Shown: in pieces, positions 31,726 to 42,358 of the stretch
Numbering within the stretch: the stretch's first letter is position 1
How the letters are laid out: every line of letters starts with the position of its first letter
Assembly (NCBI GenBank): GCA_037042915.1
Contig: CM073194.1
Coordinates: 5,084,001 to 5,148,000 of the forward strand
Source of the DNA: Auricularia sp. M13
Taxonomy: Eukaryota; Basidiomycota; Agaricomycetes; Auriculariales; Auriculariaceae
Direction: 5' to 3'
Length of the DNA: 64,000 bases
The notes under the pieces: model-generated
The model's input: the letters and a program-made list of their open reading frames with translations, nothing else
Database searches by the model: none
Told to the model about the DNA's origin: nothing
Program-made: the position numbers and the translations under genes

Positions 31726-34700
31726 TTACCATCTGGCTCGGTCCTCGTCGTACCAGCCTGAAGGTTTCCGCGCACACTGGCGCTTTGGACGGCGCTGTAC
31801 CAGTACCTCATCGTACTCCAGGGTGCGCTTGCGCTTTTCACCAGCTGTTGCACCGACTGAGCTGCTGTCATCGTTAGATTCGGCAATGTCGTCCTCACCG
31901 TCGTCGACAGGCAACTCCTCTGCCTCATCCTCACTCTCCTGTGCGTCTGCTGGTACTCCCTTGGACTTGGTCATTCCGCTCACGCGTTTGTATGCCTTTT
32001 CCAGCACAGCTGGTAGAAGGAGATCGGTCGGGTCGTCGACTTCCTCGGCTGAAGGCTCCTCGTCGGCGTCGGCCACAGGTACGCCCGATAGCTTTGCCCA
32101 GAGCTCGGGCTCATTTGCCTGGATATCGCACAGCTTTTTCATCGCTTCGTAGCTTGTCAAGCTCGCTTGCGATAGATTGAATGGTCCGACGCAGGACTGT
32201 TCGAAAGCCTGATTGCCATCAGCACAGCGTCAAAGGAGCTCAAATCACGTACCCTCTGCACAATCTTGGGGTCGCTCATCTCACGGTATGCCTGCACCAG
32301 CCACTTGACTGCCCGCTCACGTAGCACAGGCAACCTGGTGTCTGGCTTGATCTCCTCGGGTGGTGTGCCGCTTGTCAACGCTGCATACGTCTCCTCTACC
32401 ACATCAGCATGCTGGCAGCGCCGAACGACGTGCTTGAGGCCACGCTGGATGCCGACATCGCACGGCTGCCAGATCCCTGTGCATCCGCCGGGCACGTAGT
32501 CAAGCTTGATCCATGGGTACGTCTCCTTCATCCACGTTCGGAATTCGTCTGAGCGGTGAACGGACCAACAGTCCAGTTGCACGATGCACACCTGCTCCGC
32601 GGGCAGGCCGAGCTCCTCCTTGGCACGAGAAAAATGCGGGACCAGGATCTTGTCCACGTAGCGGCGCATGGTAAGCTGTGTGCTCCAGTGTGTGTCAGTG
32701 TCTGACCAGACAAAGTCAAAGCCGAGTTCCATTGCGTCGTCCCACATCGGTGCGTTGCTCGTCGGAATAGACACCTTAGATTTGCCTTTCATAATGACTT
32801 GAAAGGGAAGGAGCTCGCCGGCGGCTGTGACGGCAACCAGAATGGTGAAGGCGCGCTTCTCGTCGACCCCGAGAACTGCTACCTGCTTCGCGCCCTTCGG
32901 ATTGTAGGTTTGTTTCCCGCTGTCCTGATAAACTATCATTGCCTGATCAAAGTTGGCTCGCAGGCGCGGATGAACCCCGTAGTCGCGTGTGGTGAGGGAT
33001 TGGCGAAGGAAGGAATGTAGGCACTGCTCCTCGTGGTTCTGCGGTATCTTCTGTGCTGCACGGGTCGCCGTTCGCTTCGACCATCCCAGTTCCTCGACAA
33101 GCGTCTTCCGAACCCAGCGCTCCGTTGCTCGGAAGTGCTGCCCGTTCTTCGTCTTCTGATCAAACAAGCCAGGTTCGTCGTGCTCAATAAAACCGATGAT
33201 GATGCCGCGGGCATCGTGGATCGAAAGGCTGACACCTGCTGTGCGCAGGGATTCAAATGTTCTCTTGATACGCTCGTAAAGGCTGGGATACCGCGTCTAT
33301 CCATGGTCAGTCCATGCACAGCAAAGTTCGAGTTTGCTTGAACTCACTAGCATATGGCGTTGCGTCACCCCACCACCAGGTCGCACCGCGTTGCGCTCGA
33401 CCTTGCTCAACCAACTTGCGTGCCAGGTCGGCGTCACTCCTGAGCGATCGATCATACGGCCAATCATCTGTGTCGATATCGTCTTGAACATCGTTGGGTT
33501 TCGCTGAATGAGCAACTTCTGGATCTCCGTCGGCGACATCATCGGCCGTGCAGCCTGACCCGCCTCGTAAATTTGCTGCCAGAAACTGGGGGCTGCCCAA
33601 TTCACTGCATTGTTCCTGGACTTCGTAACTGGTGCGGGCTGTTGCGTAGGCGGCGCCGGTCGAGCGCGTGGATTCTCTGAATGCTGGATCTTCTTGTATG
33701 CCTGTAATGGTCGTGTTGCTGCAGCGGCATCGAAAGCGTGCTCGGGATCTTGTGAAGATTGCAGCTGCATTGGTTTCTGCTCGGCATTAGATGGTGCAAA
33801 GAGGGAATCACGTTGGTGCACTCACCAGCATCTTCCCAGTTGCTGCAGAACGCACGCCGGCCTGCACTTGTGCATCATGCTCGCGTGCCCTCTGGTTGCG
33901 TTTGCGTTCTCGCGCCAGCGCTGTGGCCCTAGCCTTTGCGGTCTCCTGCAGAGCACGCACCCGCTCCTGCCTCTCCTGACGATGCTCGCGCTCTTCCTGT
34001 GCCACGCGTCGTGATTGTGCAAGATAGGTGTCGTGATCAACAGGCTTCAAGAACTTAAGTAGCCCGGCCCCGCGCTGTACGTCCTTTGGCTCGGCACGAA
34101 GATTGAGCTGCTTTCGTGTGGCGGCAGGTGCATGTGACTGCGACGAGCTCGAGGCTGAGTTGGACGCAGCTGGAAACGGTGCGGCAGGCCGTGAAGCCAG
34201 TGGTTCTGTGCTGTCAGCGCCCAGTGGTTGTTCTGCGTCGACAGACACAGCTTCATTGGACGTCTGAAATATCCGGTCCTCGTCAAAATTAAGCAGTGTC
34301 GCGGCATGGATATCCAGGTCAATAACTATATCTGGCATGGCAGGTTGGTCTGCTGGTGTCAGTTCGGCGGCCGTGGCCGCGAGGAACAAATCGCCTGATG
34401 GCACAACGGGATCCTCTGGTGGGGGCACTGGGATAGGGGCTAGATCCGTAGCCGGCAAACTCGTACGCTGTTCACCTGGATGATTTTTCTGTAACACATT
34501 AGCAGCAGTCAGAGAGCATACAACACAAATAGCTCACCAAGAACTCGCGCTCATTATGTGCGGTAATGATCCTTCGAAACCATTCGATGCGCTGACTGTC
34601 CCCCTCGGACGATTGCCAGAGTGCAGTCTGAAGAGCATGGTGGGCCATGGTATTGACATGAATAATGCCGCACGAGTGTCCATCGTCCTGACTTGCATGA

Positions 34701-35677
34701 GCGGCTTCGGCAATCTGAAATCCCGTGAGGTCGTGTTTCTCCAGCCAGCGCTTAACGAGATCCAGGTGTGCGTCAGGTCCAGGCTGGTTGGCTGAGTCTT
34801 CGTACAAAATGGTCCTAGCCGGGACGTCGATAATGACCGCAATCCAGTGGCTGCCAGCCACGTTCAAGGAATAATAAATTGTTGCGAGCACACCCGTAGC
34901 GAGCTTCTCTCCGCAGGCAAATAGAGCAGGGTTGCGCTTCTTGCTGTATGTAGTGAAGAACCCCTTGTCGCCTTTGAAGAAGCCAGCGAAGGTAGGAGCA
35001 TAGAATGCTGCGCGATGTCCAGGGCGGGCACGATCCAAGTCCTGCTGCAACAGACACAGCATGGCTCCAATTGTATCATCGCAGATCCACCGATGGCCAA
35101 GTAAACGTTCGATCTTCGATGTCGCCATGCTCCCCCCTCCGAATGCCCACTGGATCGGTTGGCCCCACGAAATGCTCCAGAACATCGTCTCGACCTCGTC
35201 TCTGGCTCCGACGGAATCACACCATTTGAGAGCGCTGGAATATGCGGAATAGGCACGAATGGCTGGCGTGATATGGTACCAGTAGTTGATTAGCCAGAAC
35301 GGAAGACGCTTCTTGGTTATGTGCGGCAGGACGAAGGAGACTTTGCCATCAAACCAAGCCTGGCCAACGGCAGTCTCTAGTTCCCGTACAATGCTGCTAC
35401 TGGGAACATCAATCGACAGTGTTTCGAGGACGTTGAATTGTGCAGGTTCCGCAGAGAAATAGAATGTTGCAGTTGGTTTGCTGCTGAACCTGGGAAGTTG
35501 GAAATCTGCGAGACCAGGAAGAGGCTGACTCGAGTGCGGGATATCGATAGCGGCGTCCTCGGGTATTTCGAGAAGCACACCAAGTGCGTTGGCAATGGGG
35601 ATGGGCGTGGGATAGGGAAATTTCTTCCCGCGGCCGATCCAGTCTTCGGCACAGAACTCTCCCAGCGAAAGCGACAT
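31726..35677 (-). CDS. Ulp1 protease-DDE transposase fusion
   Basis: Five exons, 35677-34538, 34488-33826, 33776-33348, 33296-32253 and 32208-31726, keep one frame of 1252 residues; introns are 44-51 bases with GT...AG ends. Residues 180-345 are a C48 (Ulp1/SENP-like) cysteine protease with the catalytic order intact: His277 (GSHWIAVIIDV), Asp294 (LYEDSANQ), Gln330 and Cys336 (DDGHSCGIIHVN). Residues 381-600 are disordered, then a charged coiled-coil-like stretch. A helix-turn-helix-like region lies near 660-740. A pogo-like DDE nuclease follows with Asp861 (NFDQAMIVY), Asp986 (VQLDCWSVH) and Asp1024 (WQPCDVG). The tail is acidic with basic nuclear-signal-like KRKR and RRPKR. It should cut and paste the element; the protease may remove SUMO or a similar modifier. 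Confidence 0.88.
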
Positions 35678-35714
35678 GATGACGAGGATAAACTTCCCCG
35701 CTCAGAAAGCTGCT

Positions 35715-35723
35715 CTTTATATA
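35715..35723 (-). promoter_or_regulatory. TATA box of the Ulp1-DDE gene
   Basis: TATATAAAG on the minus strand, about 40 bases ahead of the start at 35677 and inside the element, so the transposon carries its own promoter. Confidence 0.7.
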
Positions 35724-35930
35724 GGATTCATGCGTGGTTCATCTTTTCATATGATGCTGTCCCACCACGAGAGGAACAAACAACAATGTACCACGTCCGC
35801 GGCGATTTGCTTCCGTGATGAACTCGCCACGAGTTCAGTCACGCGTCCCACACCGAGTTGAACTCATGAACTGGCGGCCAGTTGGTGTCACGGCCGACCG
35901 GGATGAACTCCCGACCATGCAACTACAGTA

Positions 35931-37029
35931 TGAGTTGAGAACAACCTTGTTCCATGTCCATGTCCAAGAGAGCCGGGGCTGTGGAGAAGTCGTTGCGAGA
36001 GCGGTGGTAATAGAATATGGGTACGAGCGCAATAGACAGCACTTATTTCAAGAAGGCAACCGCGAAAGACCGTCCTTCGGCGGGGCGCAGATGTGTGACT
36101 AGCCGGGGCCGTTGACGTTAGTGCCAGGGCGAAGCAACGGTTGACCCTAGCTGACCACGCGCGGGTAACGCGCAGGACCAAGTAGAGTAGGACACGTCTG
36201 CGTGGATAGACCGTTGACCGGTTGACCCGTCATCGTCGTCGAAGAATGGGAATGGCCACGGAACTATCAGCGGAGTTTGTAATTGCATTGTTTTCGTGGT
36301 TTCTACTTACTCATTGCTCGAGTGTCGTGTCACTATATGTAAGTCGGTATATGTAAGTCGGGAAGCAAAGAATCCGAGTCTGTTATCTTGATGAGTTCCA
36401 GCGGAGCGTTGTCTTTGTGCCTCAGCAAGTGACAGGTGACAGTGGCTGGTGTATGTAGCGATCAAATAGCGATAGGAGCGCAGTAGCTAGTCTAACAGAG
36501 ATAGCCGCTTTTTGCTGCGTTACTGTAGCATGAATCTGCACCAAGGGGATAAGTACTAAAGCATACACATCGCACTCTGACCTTCAGTGTATGTGCCTGT
36601 TATCAAAGCGTTGCAGGGTTTATTGCCCTCTGGTCAGCACCGCGAGTCACAGTAGAACCTATTTAATATGTACCATTACGGATAGGTTTGAAGAGGGCGA
36701 TTAGCAGGAGAGACTCCGGCCGAGTCTGCTGCCAGTGGCCGTGATCAAGTCTCACATGTCACATCGCGATGATACCAATGGCAATACACCCTCGAATACG
36801 CACTTTGACTACCCAAATTTAACGACAACGAAAGGAAGAACCCCGTCCTATTCCATCCCATCCCATCCTAAGTATTCCGATCCGTGTGTATCCTAGCGCT
36901 CAACAAACGAGACGAGATGAGGCTTCCCCCATCACTTCAGTCCGAACACACCATCACCGCCCGCACAAACAGCCCAACCCTTTCTCACAGCGCAACAGCG
37001 CTCACAAGCGCCGCCGATGCCGCGCGCAC
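35931..37029. other. Spacer right of the Ulp1-DDE element
   Basis: No gene recognised. A 14-base direct duplication (TATATGTAAGTCGG) lies at about 36335-36361. Confidence 0.5.
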
Positions 37030-38556
37030 TCACAGCCGGCGCCGGTCCTTCGCCCACGCACCCCGGCTCCGGCGGTCCTTCGCATTCGCCCACGAGCTAA
37101 AGTTGAGCCCGCGCCGACGACGCGCAGGGACGGGCTCGTCGCGCGTGATCTTGACGGCTATGTACTCGCTGCCTGTGCCCGTCGACGCCGCCGCTGCGCT
37201 GTTCGAGTTCATGTTGCCGTTGGACTGGGAGTTCGAGTTCATATCGTGGCCCGAGTTGGAGCTGGACTTCGAGTTGGAGTTGCCATTCGAGTTGGAGTTG
37301 GACTTAGAGTTCGAGCCGGAGTCATGAGTTTGCGCCTTGATCCCCCCGCCGCCAGAGACGGGGACGACCTTCGTCGTGCTCGTCGTGACGGTCTCGAGCC
37401 GGATCTCGCCGCCCGTGCTGACGAGCTCGCGCACGAGCGCCTGCACGTCGACGTCGGATGTGATGTGCACTTGGTTTTGGCTGGAGTTGGAGGTGGAGGT
37501 GGAGCAAGTGGTGTTGGTGTTGGAGGAGGCGGAGGATGCGGCGCCGCCGGCTACTGCGAGGCCTGTGTGGGAGGGGAGAGGGGAGGTTAGTGAACGGTGG
37601 GCGCAGGGATAGGAGGGGCGAAGAGGGAGGGCAGAGGGGGCGAGGACGAGGGCAGAAAAGAAAGAAAGAAAGAAACGCACCATCCTCGCGAACAGCCAGG
37701 GCGACAGCCACATCGAGCAGGTTCGTCTGGCCGAGCGTGTTCTGGGAGTAGCGCGCGTTGAACTTGATGACGCTCTTGAGCGTGTTGAACGTCCGGACGT
37801 TGAGCGGCAGCGGCTTCTCGAGCACGAGGAACGTCAGGCCCTCCGCGCACGGCGGCGTCGTCAGCGAGCCCGTGTACTGGAACAGCGGCCCGGCGGTCAC
37901 GGCCGCGATGAGCTCCGTGAAGTCCAGAGGGCCGGTTGTCGTTGCTGTGCCGGGCGTCGTGACCTGCGCGATGTTCGTGATGACGGATGTGAGGAGCGCC
38001 GTCGTGCTGCCGTCCTCGGTGAGCTGGAAGGGGATGGCGATCACGGCGATTGAGCCGTCCGTCTACAGCACACAACACACATCAGCGAGGGGTGGGAGGG
38101 GAGGGGAGGAGGAGGACGCACGCCCTCGTGGACCATGTGCATCTCGAGCGGGAAGTACTCCTCGTTGATGCGGTGCTCGCTGGGCGTGTGGAGGTGGAAC
38201 TGCTTGAGCGCGAACGTCGCGCCCTCGAAGACCGTCGTGCCGTTCACGACCGTCTCGAGCGTCGTCCCGAGATTCTCGAACTCCGCCTCCGCGACGCTGG
38301 CGATGCTCATCTGCGGCGCGCTCGCCGCGCGCGCGATGCTGTCGTCCAGCACGATGGGCGATTGCACCTTGGAGTTGCGGCACGCGACGTTCGCCGCGTC
38401 GAGCCCCGCCCAGTTCAGCGGGCCGCGCTCGCCCGAGTAGCCGAAGTTGGACACCGCGACCGTCCCCGCCTCCCGCCGGTGCAGCGACGTGCCGTGCACG
38501 CACGACGCCGACGCCGCCGCGGCGAGCGTCAGTGCGATGAAGAGTTTCGAGAACAT
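37030..38556 (-). CDS. Secreted alpha-carbonic anhydrase, copy 1
   Basis: Three exons, 38556-38122, 38062-37681 and 37562-37030, give 449 residues. Signal peptide MFSKLFIALTLAAAASA is followed by LHRREAG, a likely Kex2 site. The catalytic domain runs from GYSGERGPLNWAGL to about residue 272. Zinc ligands are His121 and His123 (FHLHTPSEH) and His140 (LEMHMVH), and SLTTPPCAEG is the usual substrate-pocket loop. It hydrates carbon dioxide outside the cell. Beyond the domain lies a Ser/Asn/Gly-rich tail of about 170 residues (SNSKSNSNSNGNSNS) ending in a basic segment. The tail is absent from copy 2 at 54.8 kb, so it is a lineage-specific extension, perhaps a wall-spanning spacer. The second intron (118 bases) contains a GAAA run on the plus strand. 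Confidence 0.9.
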
Positions 38557-39832
38557 AGTGAAGGAAAGTGCGTTTGGGGAGGACGTCGGTAGGAAGAAGA
38601 GCGTCAAGCCCTTATGGTGGAATGTGTAGCGAAAAAGGATAGAAAAGGCGGCGACCTGGCCGGGGAACGGACGCGGAGAGGAAAGAAGGGGCGCGGGGGT
38701 GGGCAGAGCGAAGGAAAAGCGGAAACGCAGCGCCCGACGCCCTTTGTACTGCGCCCCGTTGCTGTAGCGATCACAGTGGAAACCTGATCGGGTCCGTCTG
38801 TGCGCCAAGACATCACACAAATCATTAGAATCCCGAAGCGAGCTCGAATGCAGAGAATGTTGCGAGCAGGACGGCCAAGGCGGGCAGGATGTGTATTTTT
38901 GGACAGTACGGCATGGCGGCAGCGTTGGGCGCCGCACGAGCTTGGGCGGCGGGGCGGACGATGGGAACGCGGGGCACTGCTCTGCGGTTGGTTGGAATCT
39001 GGATGCGCCCAGAGAATCTTGGGTTTCGCCAAGACGGTGACCGTCGGTCTTCGCGCGTCGCTATCCCGCATCATTAAGCCTGGGCCCGCGCGCATAGCCC
39101 ATCGTCGACAGTTCGTACGGCTGCGTGCTCATCGTGCAGCTCGAGGGCGGCGTATCGTCGCGGTGGAGCGCGGAGTGAGAAGGCAAAAGGCGGGATACCA
39201 ACATTTGACTCCGGACCCGGTGTTCCGGTGCAATCCCGCCCCTCGCGTTCGCCAAGAGGATTTGCAGAAGCAGCGCCATCCGGACGCAAATCACGAACGT
39301 GCGTGCGCAAAAATAGGAGACGCTGACGGGAAAGTCTGATCCGCTGTACAGTACGCTCTCTCTCTCTCTCTGCCGCCCGCAAGTGGTCGAGAGCGATACT
39401 GCTACAGGACGTCTAGTCTTTATCAGCTTCTGAGATCTGAGCGTACTGCGATGAAGTGACAGAGGGGTGATGGACGACGAGCGCGGACGTACAATCTATT
39501 ATCTTTCGACTCGAGGATCGAGGATCGTAAATTATGGGACCGATCTGAGCAAGTCGATCGCTGCTCTCAGTGACAGAACGAGTACATATCAAGTTCCGCG
39601 AACAGTTGCGCGTCCTGCGAAGCTCAAAAGAAACCAACCGTGGCTCTGCCTCGCGCGTTTCACCGTGGCTGAAAGGAATTGGCCCCTGATTCAACTATGT
39701 AATTCGCTCCTCCCGACGAGTCAGATTGCGCTTCATCCGCAGACTGCAATGCAGCCCTGCGCTCACAGTACTCCTCTTCCTCTCGCGCGGCGACCACGAT
39801 CGCAATCCTCACGTGACCATCTGCCGGTGCTT
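38557..39832. other. Spacer between anhydrase and tRNA-Gly
   Basis: Includes the anhydrase promoter region and a short CT dinucleotide run at about 39354-39371. No gene seen. Confidence 0.5.
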
Positions 39833-39913
39833 GCGCCGTTGGTCTAGGGGTTATGATTGAACCTTCCCACTCAGAGTCAGGTTTAGACCGGGGTTCGAGT
39901 CCCCGACGGCGCA
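39833..39913 (+). tRNA. tRNA-Gly (CCC), with 9-base intron
   Basis: Acceptor GCGCCGT pairs fully with ACGGCGC, followed by discriminator A. T arm CGGGG-TTCGAGT-CCCCG. D arm GTC...GAT with GG in the loop. The anticodon stem GAACC pairs with GGTTT if the 16 bases between them hold a 7-base loop plus a 9-base intron just after position 37. That gives loop TTCCCA...A with anticodon CCC. The GCGC start and A discriminator fit glycine. The intron placement is the least certain part. Confidence 0.8.
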
Positions 39914-40139
39914 TTGCGCGGTGAGATGATGTATGGCGTTCATCATGGTGTTTTTGTTCTTTCAGAACCATACATGGTCACAGTGCTCTTCTGGATCGGG
40001 CGGCAGTATCGCCTTTTGTATTTCGTAGTAGTAGCGCACAAATTAAAATGTTACATTGAATCTCGAGCCTGTCTAAACGTCATCTCCGAGTCACTCCGCA
40101 AGGGCCAGCAGTGCAACAACGACGCCAATGACCCCCACT

Positions 40140-40345
40140 AACCTTCAACCCGGTCTCAGCATTCGGCGGCGGCGTCTCCTGCGGAGCGCACCGGTGTCGT
40201 TGCTGGACGACGCGGCATCAGGGCGAACGCGGAAGTACTTGCAGCACGTCCCGCCGCGCGCAGGTTGGGGCGTGGGTTGGGCGTAGAGGAAGGAGGTACT
40301 GCGTGAGTTTTCGATGAGCCTGAGATAAGTACAGCTGAGTAGGGG
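40140..40345 (-). pseudogene. Fragment of a PEBP-like gene
   Basis: The minus strand reads STSFLYAQPTPQPARGGT followed by KYFRVRPD. This matches the last-exon start YTFLVYTQPTPQIQ and the later GGTYFRVGP of the PEBP gene at 40874-42077, with the intervening part missing. No other exon is present, so it is a truncated tandem duplicate. Confidence 0.6.
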
Positions 40346-40873
40346 CGGAAGATTCTGATCATGATGTGGGACGAACTCAAGACTGCGCTGGCTGAACGCG
40401 GACTCCCAGCCTGGCCAGTCAGCAAAAAAATACAGTAACGGAGTAACGGAGGAAAGGGCGCGACGCATGGTTGGCTCTGACACTGACAGACTCAGTAAGC
40501 AACACCGAGTGCGGTGCGTGATCATGCTGACGAGTAAGGCCTGGGAGGGAGAGTTGATTTCGAAGCTGAGTCACCATCACTGCGTTGCGTGCTTGAATTC
40601 ATAATCACTGTACAGGGCGCAGGTGAATTCGGATTCGGATCGCGATACTTAGCCACAATGCAAATGGACAGTCTGAATGCAGACGCGAAGAGCCTGCGAA
40701 GCTCGCTTTGGAACTGCGTTTAGACGAGCACACGGCCTGCAGAGAGAATCAAAGAGCGGAGGGTGCATTCATCGCGTGCGGCGGTATGGTATGGTATGGT
40801 AGCACAGAAATAAAACGTATCCAATCACGGCTAAAGTCCCACCACGCTCGAGTCAAAGCGCGCAGACTCAGAC
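40346..40873. other. Spacer
   Basis: Contains a TATGG pentamer run near 40784-40800. No gene seen. Confidence 0.5.
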
Positions 40874-42077
40874 TCAGAGCGCAAAGGCCACCATCGCAGC
40901 GGCCACAAGCACACCGGCAAACCCAGCCCTTAAAGCAGCAGCCCCATTCGGCCCCTGCGTCTCCTCCGGCCCCGCCGCGTCCGTCCCCGTATTAGTGGAA
41001 GTGGGCGCGGGCGACTCCTGGCCGAACGTGCCGTTGTTGGGCACCGTGCCCGGCGGGCCGACGCGGAAGTACGTCCCGCCCGCGAGCACCAGGCCGTCGA
41101 TGCCCGCGACGTACTTGGACAGGTCGAAGTGCAGGAAGGGCGCCACTGTGTCCCCGGTTGGCGCTTGGATTTGCGGCGTCGGTTGGGTGTAGACTAGGAA
41201 TGTGTAGCTGGAGGGGGAGTTAGCTTGGTTGAGTGATGCGAGATAGCGCGAGTGAAGGCGACAAGAGGAAGGGGACTGGCATGAAGGGGTGGGCGGTGCT
41301 GCGTTCAATGGAAGCATGGCACGCGTAGCGGGAACGCCAGCACGGGCAGGGTGGGCAATGCCGGCAAAAATGCAGGGCAGCAGGCGCCACAGGACTCACC
41401 GATGCGGTTCAGACGGCGCCGAGGGCCCCGGGCCGGCGTACTTGCCGACGGGCGCGGTGGTGCTGCTCAGGACGTACACGCCGTCCGCCGCGGCGCCCGC
41501 GACGTAGTTGGCGGCGAGGAAGTGCCGCACCTCCGACACGCTGCGGTTCGACGGCGTCGGCGCGTCCGGGTCCACCTGCAACGAGCGTTAGCGAGCGACG
41601 CGGGAGATGGCAGCGAGAGCGCGGAGTTGGCGGGCGGCGGCGTTAGCGAGCTTCGCGGCATTCGAACATGCGCCGCCAGCATCGCATTACGGCACGCCGG
41701 GAAACTCGCGGGACGCAACGCACCATGGCGACGAGGAAGCCGGTGCCCTCGATGTTGGTCGACGACTTGAGCGCGATCTGCGGCTCGGCCGCCGTCTCTA
41801 CGCGGTGCGTCAGCATCACCAACCCAGCTTCCACCACGCAAAAGCGAGACGCACGGTTGATGGTGAGCAGCACGCCGGGCACGACGGGGATCTTGAAGCC
41901 CGCGTCGTCGAACGTGAGCTGGACCTCGAGCGTCGGCTCGAACGCCTGCAGCACGTCCGGCACGAGCTTCGCCTCCGTGAAGTCCGTCTTGATCGTCTGC
42001 AGGTCCTGCGCCTGAACGCGGACGCGCGCGAGGAGCAGGGCGGCAAGGAGCGTGGCGAGCGAGCGTGCGGTCGGCAT
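40874..42077 (-). CDS. Secreted PEBP-like protein, copy 1
   Basis: Four exons, 42077-41855, 41797-41724, 41575-41400 and 41207-40874, give 268 residues. Signal peptide MPTARSLATLLAALLLA...VQA. The phosphatidylethanolamine-binding fold is shown by VPDVLQAFEPTLEVQLTF, the ligand-pocket motif DPDAPTPSNRS (from Asp101) and VRHFLAANY. The GPRPPxGxGxHRY motif of classical PEBPs appears as GPGPSAPSEPHRYTFLVYTQ. After the fold come a Thr/Asn/Gly-rich linker and a hydrophobic C-terminus (FAGVLVAAAMVAFAL), typical of a GPI anchor signal. It is therefore probably a cell-surface lipid- or protease-binding protein. Copy 2 at 56.1-57.0 kb has the same exon layout, and both third exons are 176 bases. Confidence 0.88.
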
Positions 42078-42358
42078 AACTAATAGCGGATGGGAAATGG
42101 GTGGAAACTGGGAAAGGTTGGAGAGGCAAATGCCGGCCCTGCGCTTTTTGTAAGTAATTGATGGCGCCAAGCCAAGCCCTGCCCTTGTCGATCAGTCGGT
42201 GGCTCCGCCGGAGGGGAACATTGCAGACAGGTTCCAAGCGAATGAGGTCGGTCAGGATGAGAGAAAGAGTGTATAGTTCCGCCGGGTGTGTTGCGGGACG
42301 CGTCCAAGTGTGGCCTTGTCGATGTCTACAGGAAATGGACGAGAGCGCTGGGCAGCTT

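Larger units (their letters stand above)
31420..35928. mobile_element. 4.5 kb Tc1/pogo-like transposon with Ulp1
   Basis: The left end reads CTGTAGTTGCATG from 31420 and the right end is its exact reverse complement, finishing at 35928. TA lies immediately outside both ends (31418-31419, 35929-35930), the target duplication of the Tc1/mariner superfamily. The inverted repeat continues imperfectly (GGAGTTCA on both sides). GAGTTCAGTCACGCGTC also occurs near both ends in the same orientation (31438 and 35834), probably a transposase-binding site. One gene with five exons fills the interior. No disabling change was seen, so the copy looks young. Confidence 0.9.
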
